A stretch of 64,000 nucleotides of DNA from Kiloniellaceae bacterium (GCA_021776175.1 JAJFGJ010000018.1:1-64000), one strand, 5' to 3'; shown: positions 19,220 through 27,314, numbered from the stretch's first letter. Numbers and translations are program-made. Notes: generated by a model from the letters alone, not told the origin.

Positions 19220-19534
19220 ATGCCTAACTATATTATTGCCTATCACGGTGGAAATAAGCCCGACAGCCCCGAGGAGGGAGCCAAGCACATGGCGAAATGG
19301 AAAGCCTGGATTGGCGGCCTCGGCGATGCCGCGGTCAATCCCGGCACTCCCTTGGGTAAGTCCAAGACCGTAAGTTCCGATGGGGTGTCGGACGGCGGTG
19401 GGTCGAATCCCTTGTCCGGGTTTTCTATCGTGAAAGCCGGCGACATGGATGCCGTTCTCGAAATAGCGAAGGAATGCCCATTCCTCGACCTCGGCGGCAC
19501 ACTAGAAGTCGCGGAAGTGATGCAAATGCCGTGA
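19220..19534 (+). CDS. YCII-related domain protein
   Basis: A 104-residue ferredoxin-like-fold protein. It starts with the strand MPNYIIAYHGG and ends with LGGTLEVAEVMQMP. In between is SGFSIVKAGDMDAVLEIAKECPFL, the usual YCII/DGPF pattern (sigma-factor-associated or lactam-like small enzymes of mostly unknown function). A good ribosome site (GGGAGGAAA) precedes the ATG. It is the last host gene before the element at dif; its stop is 50 bp from the left XerC arm. Confidence 0.75.
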   Translation: MPNYIIAYHGGNKPDSPEEGAKHMAKWKAWIGGLGDAAVNPGTPLGKSKTVSSDGVSDGGGSNPLSGFSIVKAGDMDAVLEIAKECPFLDLGGTLEVAEVMQMP

Positions 19535-19584
19535 CCGGCATCTAGGCCCAGACAAGCCAGGGGGGCCCATTTGCCGCTATCTAT

Positions 19585-19612
19585 AATGCGCATAATTTAT
19601 ATAAAAACAAGG
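19585..19612 (+). other. attL: dif-like hybrid XerCD site
   Basis: XerC arm AATGCGCATAA (19585-19595) and centre TTTATA (19596-19601) match the dif pattern; E. coli has GGTGCGCATAA and TGTATA. The XerD-arm position reads TAAAAACAAGG and is degenerate. This is expected for a left junction where the host XerC arm joins the element's own divergent arm. The 15-bp core GCGCATAATTTATAT (19588-19602) is repeated exactly at 23829-23843. Confidence 0.75.
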
Positions 19613-19614
19613 GC

Positions 19615-20316
19615 TTATACTCCATTTCGGCTATTGGGCGTGGCTCGATGGCCGGATTGAGAAGGGGCCGGACTGGCGAAGTTTCCGAGTTCGGACATTG
19701 CCTGTTTCGCTCTTCTCGCGACGGTCTTGGAGGTCAAACCGACTTCATCGGCGATCTGCCCGTAGCTCGATCCTTCCGAGTAAAGGCGAATTATTCGGCG
19801 ATCTATGAAACGGTCGTACCGAACTTTCCGCCATCGTCGATGGTGTTGAACGAGTGCGAGGATGCTGGTTACCGGCTGCGCGAAATGCTCCGCAGCGGCA
19901 CGAACAGCGCCGCTATGAGTACGGTATTCGCTTTCGTGCGTTCGCAGCCAACGTTCCGCGAGGCGACCAAGATGGCGCATTTCAGTTGTTTGTTTTTTGA
20001 TCTGCGTTTTTTTGCTCGACTCGGGAGAGCTATCTTGCTTGGCATCGTTGGCGGCAACGCCAAGCCCCGTCGATTTTACGAAGCAAGCTGCGGTATTACA
20101 GAGGCTCAGTAGCTCGCTAGAGAACTTGGCTGCAAGGCGCTCCGGGTACGCCTCAAATGTGACACGCACCTTGCCGGAGGCTTTGACAGATAGATGTAGC
20201 GGGTCTCCAGGCGCGCCGCCTGACAAGCTGGAATAAGGCCGATCCGGCCGCTCCGATTGGTTTGGCGAGTCGGCGGAGTCGGTGTATCCTAGCTGCGCAG
20301 ATTCACTCCGGCTCAT
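19615..20316 (-). CDS. Helix-turn-helix protein of the dif-integrated element
   Basis: A ~233-residue protein whose C-terminal third is an HTH: RRIIRLYSEGSSYGQIADEVGLTSKTVARRAKQAM (about 180-214), like sigma-70 region 4 or resolvase-type recognition helices. The N-terminal part is low-complexity, and the middle contains a Lys-rich segment and a stretch compatible with DNA binding. I chose ATG 20316 (MSRSES), which has GAGGG just upstream and overlaps the preceding gene by 14 bp; the in-frame alternative at 20424 overlaps it more. It ends three bases from the left dif-like site, so it is the last gene of the element. Function unknown. Confidence 0.55.
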   Translation of the reverse strand: MSRSESAQLGYTDSADSPNQSERPDRPYSSLSGGAPGDPLHLSVKASGKVRVTFEAYPERLAAKFSSELLSLCNTAACFVKSTGLGVAANDAKQDSSPESSKKTQIKKQTTEMRHLGRLAERWLRTHESEYRTHSGAVRAAAEHFAQPVTSILALVQHHRRWRKVRYDRFIDRRIIRLYSEGSSYGQIADEVGLTSKTVARRAKQAMSELGNFASPAPSQSGHRATPNSRNGV

Positions 20317-20818
20317 CCCTCGATCCTTCTGTGGTCGGGTGATGATCGGAAGCTGTTGGTGCAGCTTCGGTGTGTTTGCTTGATGATGGGCGGCTCGGGT
20401 CAGATTGATCCGGGCCGCTTTCAAGTATTGCTCTAATTGCCGTCACATCCGCCCGTAGCTGGTCTTCTGGTTCGAGAAAACGCGGACCCATTGCGTCCGG
20501 CCAACCATGTTCCTTGGCAAGAAGAAAATCTTGCTGAAAAAAATGATTCGCAAATCGAAAATCAATGTCACTGTCAATGCTGTCGTTTAAGGGTAAGCTG
20601 TCGAAAGCTCTCCGAGGATCGATATCTAATAATCGGCAAATTGTTGCTGCCTTTATAAGCGACGGATACTTTCCACCTTCTTCGCCTGCCTTCTCGTATC
20701 GGATCAATGAATTGGAAGGGATGCCGGCAAACTCAGCCAACTTAGTGCGCGACAAGCCTTTCCGCTCTCGTGCCATCCGGATTTGTCTGCCGAAGGTTTG
20801 TTTTGGTGCGAATGTCAT
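20303..20818 (-). CDS. XRE-family regulator of the dif-integrated element
   Basis: A 171-residue protein with an N-terminal Cro/CI-type HTH: FGRQIRMARERKGLSRTKLAEFAGIPSNSLIRYEKAGEE (about 9-48), then ATICRLLDIDP. The rest is polar, with a Ser/Pro/His-rich tail and no recognised domain. ATG 20818 (MTFAPK) is preferred to an ATG at 20920, because the extra residues would run across the palindromic operator-like site at 20840-20857. It is a good candidate for the repressor that controls replication of the element, by analogy with RstR. That role is inference. Confidence 0.7.
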   Translation of the reverse strand: MTFAPKQTFGRQIRMARERKGLSRTKLAEFAGIPSNSLIRYEKAGEEGGKYPSLIKAATICRLLDIDPRRAFDSLPLNDSIDSDIDFRFANHFFQQDFLLAKEHGWPDAMGPRFLEPEDQLRADVTAIRAILESGPDQSDPSRPSSSKHTEAAPTASDHHPTTEGSRDEPE

Positions 20819-20830
20819 ATCCACAGCGTT

Positions 20831-20870
20831 CTTACGTCGGGTAAGAAAACCCTTACCGTATAATTGACGT
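20831..20870. promoter_or_regulatory. Palindromic operator-like site upstream of the XRE gene
   Basis: GGTAAG (20840-20845) and CTTACC (20852-20857) form a perfect 6-bp inverted repeat around AAAACC. A further half-site CTTAC lies at 20831-20835, and an AT-rich block TATAATTGACG lies at 20859-20869. The site is 22 bp upstream of the XRE start codon, as expected for autoregulation. I cannot assign a firm -35/-10 pair. Confidence 0.45.
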
Positions 20871-20968
20871 AACGTGCAAGAGAAATCGCTACATGTTGAG
20901 ATGGAGGTCAAGAGGGACACCAGCCGTTGGGTCGGCGTCCCTCCCTATGTAGCCCGAACATAGGAACC

Positions 20969-21784
20969 TCATCGGTTCGGAAACTTGCCTTCGTTCGCAA
21001 GGTCCGGGCCGCGTCCCGTAACAGCCAATTGCCGAAGGATCGGACGAATCTTCGGGACCAAGACCGCATGCTCGCCCCAGCCGGAAAAAAGTGGTGGTTC
21101 CTCAAGGTTGCGTTCCGACGCCAGACGATCCGCCAGCTTGTGGAGCGCCGAAAGGTCGATCTCGAATAGATCGCGACCTAAGATCGCGGTATCGACGATC
21201 CGGTTTCCAATTTCGACGCATTGGGCTTCGGCCTGGTCTGCCTTTTCCTCGAAGCCATCCTCGGCTTCCCGCGCGGTTGGAAGCGCCTTTCGGAACAGGT
21301 CGCGCTCACGTGCTGTCGTGACGAGCTCGTCAGGCTCCAGATTGCACAGAAGACGAGCGGCATCTTCGGCAAGCGCCAGGGGCCGCCGTACAACGCCCTC
21401 GAAATCTCCGACGCGCATTGTATCGAGTTGATCGAGAATCCTTCCCACTTGATCGATGGGATCGACTTCGGGCATCGCCACCGGCTGAGGTTCTGCCGAT
21501 TCCTGGACGGTACGAACGGGCCTCTCGGCAGACGGTGCCGGAAAGTTCTCGCCATCCATTCCGACCAACTCTTGAATTGGCAATTCTAGCGCTCGGCAGA
21601 GAACAACAAGCCGGGAAGCGGACGGTTCCTGTGTCCCGTATTCAAACTTCTCAATTGCCTTATGGGGGATCCCGGTATGTTTGGAGAGTTTTGCCCGTGA
21701 CAGCCCAGCGGACTCCCGGGCCTCGCGAATGTGCGCCCCGAGAACTTTTGGATTGATGGCTGTTTCTGAGGTGACGGTCTGCAT
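20969..21784 (-). CDS. Second XRE-family HTH protein of the dif-integrated element
   Basis: 271 residues. The N-terminal Cro/CI-type HTH spans about 14-72: LGAHIREARESAGLSRAKLSKHTGIPHKAIEKFEYGTQEPSASRL, then LCRALELPIQELVG. The C-terminal ~190 residues are helical and charged, with no domain I recognise. It begins 12 bp after the Rep stop on the same strand, so it is probably co-transcribed with rep and may set its copy number or block transcription. The 150-bp gap to the next XRE gene suggests a separate promoter there. Confidence 0.65.
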   Translation of the reverse strand: MQTVTSETAINPKVLGAHIREARESAGLSRAKLSKHTGIPHKAIEKFEYGTQEPSASRLVVLCRALELPIQELVGMDGENFPAPSAERPVRTVQESAEPQPVAMPEVDPIDQVGRILDQLDTMRVGDFEGVVRRPLALAEDAARLLCNLEPDELVTTARERDLFRKALPTAREAEDGFEEKADQAEAQCVEIGNRIVDTAILGRDLFEIDLSALHKLADRLASERNLEEPPLFSGWGEHAVLVPKIRPILRQLAVTGRGPDLANEGKFPNR

Positions 21785-21796
21785 TGTCTTTTCCTT

Positions 21797-23227
21797 TCAA
21801 GAAGAGAAATTGAACGTTTCCCAAGCCCTTGATTGGCAAGGGTAAGGGACATCCCAGGGAAGTTCCCTAGAAACTATTGGAACGTAACGTAAGGGCTCCA
21901 ATGAGGGGGCAGGGGAGACGCGGCAGCGGATGCCGAGCCCCCGCAACACGTCGAGAAGGCCTTGAAGGCCATTTTCCTCGTAAGCGGATATCACCTCTGC
22001 GGTTTTGCCGAGGCGAACAACCGCGTTGAACAGGTCGCGATCCATCGATGCGACGTGGGTTTCTTGTGGGGTAGGGGGCGTTGCTAGTTCCTCATCGGGA
22101 ACCTCTGGCTCTGCCAAGTAGCGTTCCCGAAGCCCCGGCTCCTGGACCGGCGCGCCGTCACCGTCGTTACCGGTCCAACCCCGGCTCCAGGTGAGTTGCC
22201 GTGCTCCCTTGAAGGCCCGTGCGTATTCCCGGAATAACTCCCGATCCGGCCGGGAGCCTGAACGAGCGAAGTCCTCAAGGATTTGCCAAGGCGTCCGGCC
22301 ACCATTCCCAGCGCGTTTGACGTGAGCCTTGGTAAGCTCCAGGGACACGCCCCATTTCGATACATAGTCCGCGGCTCCCGCCGCCATGTTGACGGGCGAG
22401 AACGTGAAAGCATCCTCGGAACATTGTCCGTAGCCGAGGCGTGCAATCGCTCTGGCCCATCGATCGAAAAGCCACGAACCGAAGGCCAGGCACGCCGGAT
22501 CGGTAACGCCAGGACGGAATAGAATCAGTATGTGCAGATGAGGGTGCCAACCGTTTTGGCCGTGGGTGACTTCCAAGGCGCGGATATCGCCGATCCAGCC
22601 GTAGCCCGCGCGCGCCGCGATCCAGGACTTGCCAGATTTAACCCGCCGCCAGGCCTCTGTGACGGCCCTGCGCAGATCGCGGCATTTCTGGAAGCGATGA
22701 TGAGGAATGGTGAGGGTGGCCATGTAGGCGCGTCCTACGGCATTCTCATGGCCGCTCAAGACCGTCTCGATATCAGCCCGCCGTCCTTCGGTGATGCGCA
22801 CGGCGCAGACAGGGCAGGTCCAAACGGAGCTACAGGTTTCGATCCCGCCAAGGTGAGCCTGGCCTTCGTGCATGTGGAAGGTGACAACCTGGCCCACGGC
22901 CTTTTGACCGCAGGTCGCCACGCGCTGCTCTGGGAGGATACAACCGGCCGCACGGCGTAGGCCGTGCCGGTGCTGCCGGGGTGAAACACTGCTTGCGTGT
23001 CTATCAAGGGAAGGGGACCGTTCGGGCTTGCCTGTAGGCGCCCTACCGGTTGAGAAAGCGGTTTCGCCTGACGGCGAGGTAGCATCGGCTTTGAGAGCGC
23101 GGACAGGGAGAAGGCGGGCCGAGGGCGGGATAGTACCCGAGGCCTCGGCTCCGCGCTCCCAAAGTCCCGCCGAGGCTACCACCTCTCGGCGGGCGAAACT
23201 CTCTTGCCCTCCGGCCCGAACTCTCAT
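21797..23227 (-). CDS. Rolling-circle replication initiator (Rep_1-like HUH endonuclease)
   Basis: A 476-residue initiator. After a ~100-residue low-complexity leader comes the zinc-like motif CSSVWTCPVC (131-140 region), typical of plasmid Rep of the pUB110/pC194 group. The HUH motif GWHPHLHILILF follows near 226, with the metal His residues, and then the nicking-tyrosine motif AADYVSKWG near 285. Such proteins nick the double-strand origin and stay linked to the 5' end. ATG 23227 overlaps the stop of the upstream gene (ATGA), which supports this long start. The last coding bases hold a CCCTTG-ATTGG-CAAGGG hairpin (21826-21842). The protein implies an episomal stage for the element. Confidence 0.78.
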   Translation of the reverse strand: MRVRAGGQESFARREVVASAGLWERGAEASGTIPPSARLLPVRALKADATSPSGETAFSTGRAPTGKPERSPSLDRHASSVSPRQHRHGLRRAAGCILPEQRVATCGQKAVGQVVTFHMHEGQAHLGGIETCSSVWTCPVCAVRITEGRRADIETVLSGHENAVGRAYMATLTIPHHRFQKCRDLRRAVTEAWRRVKSGKSWIAARAGYGWIGDIRALEVTHGQNGWHPHLHILILFRPGVTDPACLAFGSWLFDRWARAIARLGYGQCSEDAFTFSPVNMAAGAADYVSKWGVSLELTKAHVKRAGNGGRTPWQILEDFARSGSRPDRELFREYARAFKGARQLTWSRGWTGNDGDGAPVQEPGLRERYLAEPEVPDEELATPPTPQETHVASMDRDLFNAVVRLGKTAEVISAYEENGLQGLLDVLRGLGIRCRVSPAPSLEPLRYVPIVSRELPWDVPYPCQSRAWETFNFSS

Positions 23228-23751
23228 GATCGATCTCGCGAGTGAAGTTCGCGGGCCTGGTCGCGTAGTTGGCGGAGGACTTTGGCAACTGTCCCGGTTG
23301 AGACACCTTCGGCCTTGGCGATCTCGCGGTTCCGCTTACCGGCACGGGATGCCGCGAAAATACGTTTGTCGCGGGCCTTTCGTTCGGCTTTCGTAGCGAT
23401 CCGAGCATAGGTTTCGGCCATAAATGCCGAGAGGTTGCGAGAAGCTGCCTCAGCCCTGACAGCCTCGACACGAGACAGCCCCTCGGCTCGCCTTGCATTG
23501 ATTCCGGCGCTGATTTTGGAAGCGAGCGCACTTGACGCCTTGATCCGTTCTTCTGCATCGTTTCTCGCAGCTTTGGCCTGGCGCTTCCGCTGGGCCTCTG
23601 CGCGCTTGTAGGGTTCGATGTTACCAACGACGCTGCTGAGGAGTTCTTCGAGCGCGTCCCATGTGAGTCGGATCGTCAAACGGCACTGATTGCCGTCCGG
23701 CTCTGCAATTATGGAAACGCCTTCGGATATGGGGAGGTTCAGGTCATACAT
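23224..23751 (-). CDS. Basic HTH protein encoded upstream of rep
   Basis: A 175-residue protein that I do not assign to a family. The N-terminal ~45 residues form a short beta-rich part (RLTIRLTWDALEELL). A long Arg/Lys/Ala-rich helical segment follows, and the C-terminus is an HTH: AASRAGKRNREIAKAEGVSTGTVAKVLRQLR (about 132-162), like HTH_23/resolvase-type. It is translationally coupled to rep by an ATGA overlap, so it may be a replication accessory or copy-control protein. First gene of the element, 75 bp inside the right dif site. Confidence 0.6.
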   Translation of the reverse strand: MYDLNLPISEGVSIIAEPDGNQCRLTIRLTWDALEELLSSVVGNIEPYKRAEAQRKRQAKAARNDAEERIKASSALASKISAGINARRAEGLSRVEAVRAEAASRNLSAFMAETYARIATKAERKARDKRIFAASRAGKRNREIAKAEGVSTGTVAKVLRQLRDQARELHSRDRS

Positions 23752-23782
23752 GGCCCGAACCCCTTGAGAGTGCGCACACTTC

Positions 23783-23822
23783 GCGGCGGGGAGCCGCTAG
23801 GCTATGGGATCGAACATCCCAT
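23783..23822. other. Two hairpins between the element's first gene and dif
   Basis: GCGGC-GGGGA-GCCGC (23783-23797) and the perfect ATGGGAT-CGAAC-ATCCCAT (23804-23822) lie side by side within the 75 bp between the first gene and the right dif site. Adjacent hairpins are typical of rolling-circle double- or single-strand origins and of XerCD accessory regions. I see no pC194-type CTTGATA nick site here, so an origin role is only a suggestion. Confidence 0.4.
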
Positions 23823-23825
23823 GAA

Positions 23826-23853
23826 GGCGCGCATAATTTATATTATGGAAAAT
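23826..23853 (+). other. dif: dif / attR: XerCD recombination site
   Basis: XerC arm GGCGCGCATAA (23826-23836), centre TTTATA (23837-23842) and XerD arm TTATGGAAAAT (23843-23853) differ from E. coli dif at only four of 28 positions (my count). The CATAA and TTATG inner arms form the diagnostic palindrome around the 6-bp centre. XerC/XerD resolve chromosome dimers here under FtsK control at the terminus. As the junction of an IMEX, the XerD arm would be the host's and the XerC arm the element's. Confidence 0.82.
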
Positions 23854-23990
23854 ACTGACTATCGCGGGCAAAGGTATAAGCCAGGGCTTCGTTTGCGTTT
23901 TCTATAAGATTAGTAGCGCCATACCTGGTTTTCTTCGCGTGAGTGCGCGCCATGGCATCTATCCGGCATGCACCTTGCGTTTCCTCCCGC

Positions 23991-24773
23991 TCAGGTGTCG
24001 ATCACGACCGTCAGTCCGTCGTATCCGGGTTCGACACCTGGCGGACACTTGGCGCGGATGGTCTCATAGTCGGCTTGATGGTTCAGGTGGGTCAGGATCG
24101 CGCGCTTCGGTTTTACCCGGGCGATCCATTCCAATGCCAGGTCCAAGTGCGCATGAGTCGGATGCGGGGTTTCGCGCAGGCAATCCACGATCCAGACCTC
24201 GATGCCGGCGAGCGCGGCGAAGGCCGCTTCGTCCAGGCTCTTGACGTCGGTCGAATACGCCACGGGCCCGAAACGCAGGCCGAGCGAAGTCTCCGGCCCA
24301 TGACCCTGGATAAAAGGCACGACGTGGAGCGCGCCGGCATGGAAAGGCCCATCGATGATCCGGTCGCGCATTTGCGGCGTGTACAGGCTTTTGGGATCGC
24401 AGGTCGAGGCAAAGATATAGGGAAAGCGCCCGCTTAGATCGCCGTGGGTGCTGGCGTCCATATAGGCGTCGATGGGTCCGCCGTGGGTCCGGGCCATGGC
24501 CCGCAATTCATCGATTCCGTGGGCGTGGTCGGCATGGGCGTGGGTGTAGATCACGGCGTCGAGGTCGCGGACCCCGGCATCGAGAAGCTGCACCCGCAGG
24601 TCCGGCGAGGTATCGACCAGGGCGGTCGTGCCGCCGTCTTCAACCAGGATCGAGACCCGCCGGCGGCGGTTTTTCGGGTTTTCAGGGTCGCAGTCGCCCC
24701 AGTTACCGCCCGGTGTGCCATCGGCTAATGGAATCCCGCTGGAGCCGCCGCAGCCTAGAATGGTGACCTTCAT
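23991..24773 (-). CDS. MBL-fold metallohydrolase (PhnP-like)
   Basis: A 260-residue metallo-beta-lactamase-fold phosphodiesterase-like protein. MKVTILGCGGSSGIPLADG is the N-terminal signature of the group. THAHADHAHGIDELR (about 77-91) is the HxHxDH metal motif, and a later His lies in AILTHLNHQAD. PhnP-type relatives hydrolyse cyclic phosphodiesters; the substrate here is unknown. Lies downstream of tatD on the same strand, the usual alphaproteobacterial order, with a repeat-containing gap between. Confidence 0.82.
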   Translation of the reverse strand: MKVTILGCGGSSGIPLADGTPGGNWGDCDPENPKNRRRRVSILVEDGGTTALVDTSPDLRVQLLDAGVRDLDAVIYTHAHADHAHGIDELRAMARTHGGPIDAYMDASTHGDLSGRFPYIFASTCDPKSLYTPQMRDRIIDGPFHAGALHVVPFIQGHGPETSLGLRFGPVAYSTDVKSLDEAAFAALAGIEVWIVDCLRETPHPTHAHLDLALEWIARVKPKRAILTHLNHQADYETIRAKCPPGVEPGYDGLTVVIDT

Positions 24774-24806
24774 GGCGCGGCGGTCCTGAGTTTCCGGCGG
24801 CGCCGC

Positions 24807-24928
24807 TCACCCCTACCCCGGCCCTCCCCCCTCAAGGGGGAGGGAGAAGAAAGCGAGGGGAAGTGGCATGAAGAGCGTCCCATTCCTCTGTTCCCTCCCC
24901 CCTCGAGGGGGAGGGTTAGGGTGGGGGG
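24807..24928. repeat. GC-rich dispersed palindromic repeat
   Basis: Two copies of a CCCTCCCCCCTC-AAGGGGGAGGG-type palindrome (about 24822-24844 and 24893-24915) are separated by a 48-bp spacer. The outer arms ACCCCTACCCC (24808-24818) and TTAGGGTGGGG pair with each other. This whole block (CACCCCTACCCC…AGGGTGGGG) is a common intergenic repeat in many proteobacterial genomes. It lies between tatD and the MBL gene and would fold into a very stable RNA structure. Confidence 0.7.
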
Positions 24929-24955
24929 GCTGTCAGCCACGGGCTCTATTTCGCA

Positions 24956-25747
24956 TCAAGACGCACCGCCCGGCCGCCGCGCCTTGGCGAACAAGCGAAA
25001 GGCGTTGTCGCTGGTCGCCTGGGTGAGTTCCGCGACCGTGAGGTCCTTCAGCTTGGCGACGGCGGCGGCGGTGTGGGCGACGAAGGCGGGTTCGTTGCGC
25101 TTCCCGCGCTTGGGTACCGGCGCCAGGTAGGGCGCGTCGGTTTCGATCAAAAGACGGTCCAGGGGAACATCGCGCACGACGGCGCGCAGGCCGTCCGCCG
25201 TCTTGAAGGTCACGATGCCGGCGATGGAGATATAGAAGCCGATATCGAGGGCCGCCCGGGCTAGTTCGGGCCCGGCGGTGAAACAGTGGATCACGCCGCC
25301 GAAGGGTCCCTTGGCGTGTTCCTCCCGCAGAATCGCGATGGTGTCCTCGTCCGCGTCGCGGGCGTGAACAATAAGCGGCAGGCCGGTCTCGCGGGCGGCA
25401 TCGATGTGGGCGCGGAAACTGTCCCGCTGAGCCTGACGCGGCGAATGCTCATAGAAGTAGTCGAGGCCGGTTTCCCCAATGCCCACGACCTCGGCGGCTT
25501 GGGACATCTCGATCAGGCGCGCGGCGGTGCGCTGCCCCTCCTCCGCCGCCTCGTGCGGATGAACCCCCAGGGAGCACCAGATATCGTCGTGACCCGCCGC
25601 GATACCGCGCACCGTTTCGAACTCCGACAACTTGGTGCAAATGGTGATCATGGCGCCGACACCGGCGTCGCGGGCACGCGCGATCACTTCGTCGAGATCA
25701 CCGTCGCGCGCCAGGTAATCCAGGTGGCAGTGGGAATCGAACAACAT
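24956..25747 (-). CDS. tatD: TatD-family metal-dependent hydrolase
   Basis: A 263-residue TIM-barrel amidohydrolase-fold nuclease. Marks are MLFDSHCHLDYLA (metal His pair), GIGETGLDYFYE with the metal Glu, VHARDADEDT, and IETDAPYLAPVPKRGKRNEP. TatD/YcfH members act as 3'-5' DNA exonucleases or deacylases in repair. ATG 25747 is the start that begins with the conserved FDSHCH; an upstream in-frame start at 25840 lies inside metG. It starts 11 bp after metG, in the conserved tmk-holB-metG-tatD order. Confidence 0.92.
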   Translation of the reverse strand: MLFDSHCHLDYLARDGDLDEVIARARDAGVGAMITICTKLSEFETVRGIAAGHDDIWCSLGVHPHEAAEEGQRTAARLIEMSQAAEVVGIGETGLDYFYEHSPRQAQRDSFRAHIDAARETGLPLIVHARDADEDTIAILREEHAKGPFGGVIHCFTAGPELARAALDIGFYISIAGIVTFKTADGLRAVVRDVPLDRLLIETDAPYLAPVPKRGKRNEPAFVAHTAAAVAKLKDLTVAELTQATSDNAFRLFAKARRPGGAS

Positions 25748-25757
25748 GGCGCCGGCC

Positions 25758-27314
25758 TTAAGAATCCGCGCCCTCTTCCTCGACAAAACGAGGAAAGATG
25801 CCCTGGGGCTTGGGCAAGACGGTACCCGGTGCCAGGGCATCCGCCAGGGACGCGAAATCGCGTTTATCCGCCGCCACGCCCAATTGGTCCAGCATACGGC
25901 TCATGGCGCCGGGCATGATCGGTTGGGACAGGATCGCCAGATGGCGCAAGGTTTCGGCGACGACATAGAGAACCGTGCCCATGCGCGCCGGGTCGGCTTT
26001 GCGCAGAGCCCAAGGCGCCTGTTCGTCGATGTAGCGGTTGGCATCGGCGATCGCCGCCCAGGTCGCCTCCAGCGCCTTGTGAAAGGCTTGGATTTCGTAT
26101 TCGGCGTCCAGGCGGGCGTGTAAGTCCACCGCCGCTTTCAATAGGGCCTTGTCGGCGTTCGTGAAGGCGCCGGGTGTGGGCAGAACCCCGTCGCAGTTCT
26201 TGGCGATCATGGACAGGCTGCGCTGCGCCAAGTTGCCAAAATCGTTGGCCAGGTCGTTGTTCATGCGCCCGACCATGGCCCGGTGCGAAAAATCGCCGTC
26301 GCTGCCGAAGGGCACTTCGCGGAGCAGGAAATACCGCACTTGATCGAGGCCGTAACGCGCGACCAGATCGTGCGGGTCGATCACGTTGCCCAGGGACTTG
26401 GAGATCTTCTGACCCTCGTTGGTCCACCACCCGTGGGCATAAACCCGTTTGGGCGGCGCCACCCCCGCCCCCATGAGAAACGCCGGCCAGTAGACGGCGT
26501 GAAAGCGCAGGATGTCCTTGCCGACCATGTGAACGTCCGCCGGCCAGTAGGTCCGGAACGCATCGTCATCGGTATCGGGAAAGCCCACGGCCGTTATGTA
26601 GTTGGTCAGGGCATCCAGCCATACGTACATGATGTGGCCGGGGTCGTTGGGGACCGCTATGCCCCACTTGAACGTGGTCCGGCTGATGGACAGGTCTTTC
26701 AGGCCGCCCTTGACGAAGCTGAGGACTTCGTTGCGCCGCGTTTCGGGCAATATGAAGCCGGGGTTGGCGGCGTAGAAGTCGAGCAGCTTGTCCTGCCAGG
26801 CCGAAAGCCGGAAAAAGTACGACGGCTCCTCGACCCATTCGACCGGGGCGCCGCTGGGCGCTTCCTTGGTGCCATCTGGGCGCGTCTTCAGTTCGCTTTC
26901 GGTATGGAAGGCCTCATCGCGGACCGCGTACCAGCCGGCGTAGCTGCCCAGGTAAATCTCGCCGTTCGCCAACAGCTTTTCCCATAGGGCCTGGCATGAA
27001 CGCTTATGACGCGCCTCGGTGGTGCGGATGAAATCGTCGTTGGAGAAATCCAGGGCGCCGGAGAGCTCGCGGAAGTTTTGCGAGACCCGGTCGGTGAAGG
27101 TCTGGGGATCGACCCCCGCGGCTTGGGCCGAGGCCTCGACCTTTTGGCCGTGCTCGTCGGTGCCGGTCAGGAACTTCACGTCATACCCCGCCAGGCGCTT
27201 GAAGCGCGCCAGCGCGTCGCAGGCCAAGGTCGTGTAGGCATGGCCGATGTGCGGCACATCGTTGACGTAATAGATCGGCGTCGTGATGTAGTACGCGGAA
27301 GTTTTATCCGCCAT
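25758..27314 (-). CDS. metG: Methionyl-tRNA synthetase
   Basis: A 518-residue class I aminoacyl-tRNA synthetase that charges tRNA-Met. ITTPIYYVNDVPHIGHAYT carries the HIGH motif and KISKSLGNVIDP carries KMSKS. FLTGTDEHGQKVE is typical of MetRS, and the alpha-helical anticodon-binding domain (DLANDFGNLAQRSLSM onward) is complete. No C-terminal tRBD-like dimerisation domain is present, which is normal for this shorter form. Operon with holB (36 bp upstream) and tatD. Confidence 0.96.
   Translation of the reverse strand: MADKTSAYYITTPIYYVNDVPHIGHAYTTLACDALARFKRLAGYDVKFLTGTDEHGQKVEASAQAAGVDPQTFTDRVSQNFRELSGALDFSNDDFIRTTEARHKRSCQALWEKLLANGEIYLGSYAGWYAVRDEAFHTESELKTRPDGTKEAPSGAPVEWVEEPSYFFRLSAWQDKLLDFYAANPGFILPETRRNEVLSFVKGGLKDLSISRTTFKWGIAVPNDPGHIMYVWLDALTNYITAVGFPDTDDDAFRTYWPADVHMVGKDILRFHAVYWPAFLMGAGVAPPKRVYAHGWWTNEGQKISKSLGNVIDPHDLVARYGLDQVRYFLLREVPFGSDGDFSHRAMVGRMNNDLANDFGNLAQRSLSMIAKNCDGVLPTPGAFTNADKALLKAAVDLHARLDAEYEIQAFHKALEATWAAIADANRYIDEQAPWALRKADPARMGTVLYVVAETLRHLAILSQPIMPGAMSRMLDQLGVAADKRDFASLADALAPGTVLPKPQGIFPRFVEEEGADS

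Larger units (their letters stand above)
19588..23843. mobile_element. 4.24-kb integrative element at dif (XerCD-exploiting, rolling-circle Rep)
   Basis: The stretch is bounded by 15-bp direct repeats (19588-19602 and 23829-23843) that are the XerC arm plus centre of dif. It carries five genes, all on the minus strand: two HTH proteins, two XRE regulators and an HUH Rep. It has no tyrosine or serine integrase, no transposase, and no Zot or coat protein. Together these match IMEX biology as known for CTX, RS1 and TLC elements of Vibrio, which use host XerC/XerD. A satellite-like or plasmid-like element is more likely than a full filamentous phage. The unit distance is 4,241 bp. Confidence 0.75.

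Noticed and set aside
21826..21842. The CCCTTG/CAAGGG hairpin at the end of rep as the double-strand origin
   Set aside because: Position inside the 3' end of the coding sequence and lack of a recognisable nick motif make this only a weak candidate.
19588..23843. Reading the dif-flanked unit as a complete filamentous phage
   Set aside because: No Zot/pI-type ATPase, coat or pIII-like protein is present; a satellite- or plasmid-like element fits better.
24807..24928. The GC-rich palindromes between tatD and the MBL gene as a terminator
   Set aside because: No T-run on either strand, and the block is a dispersed repeat; it may still affect RNA stability.
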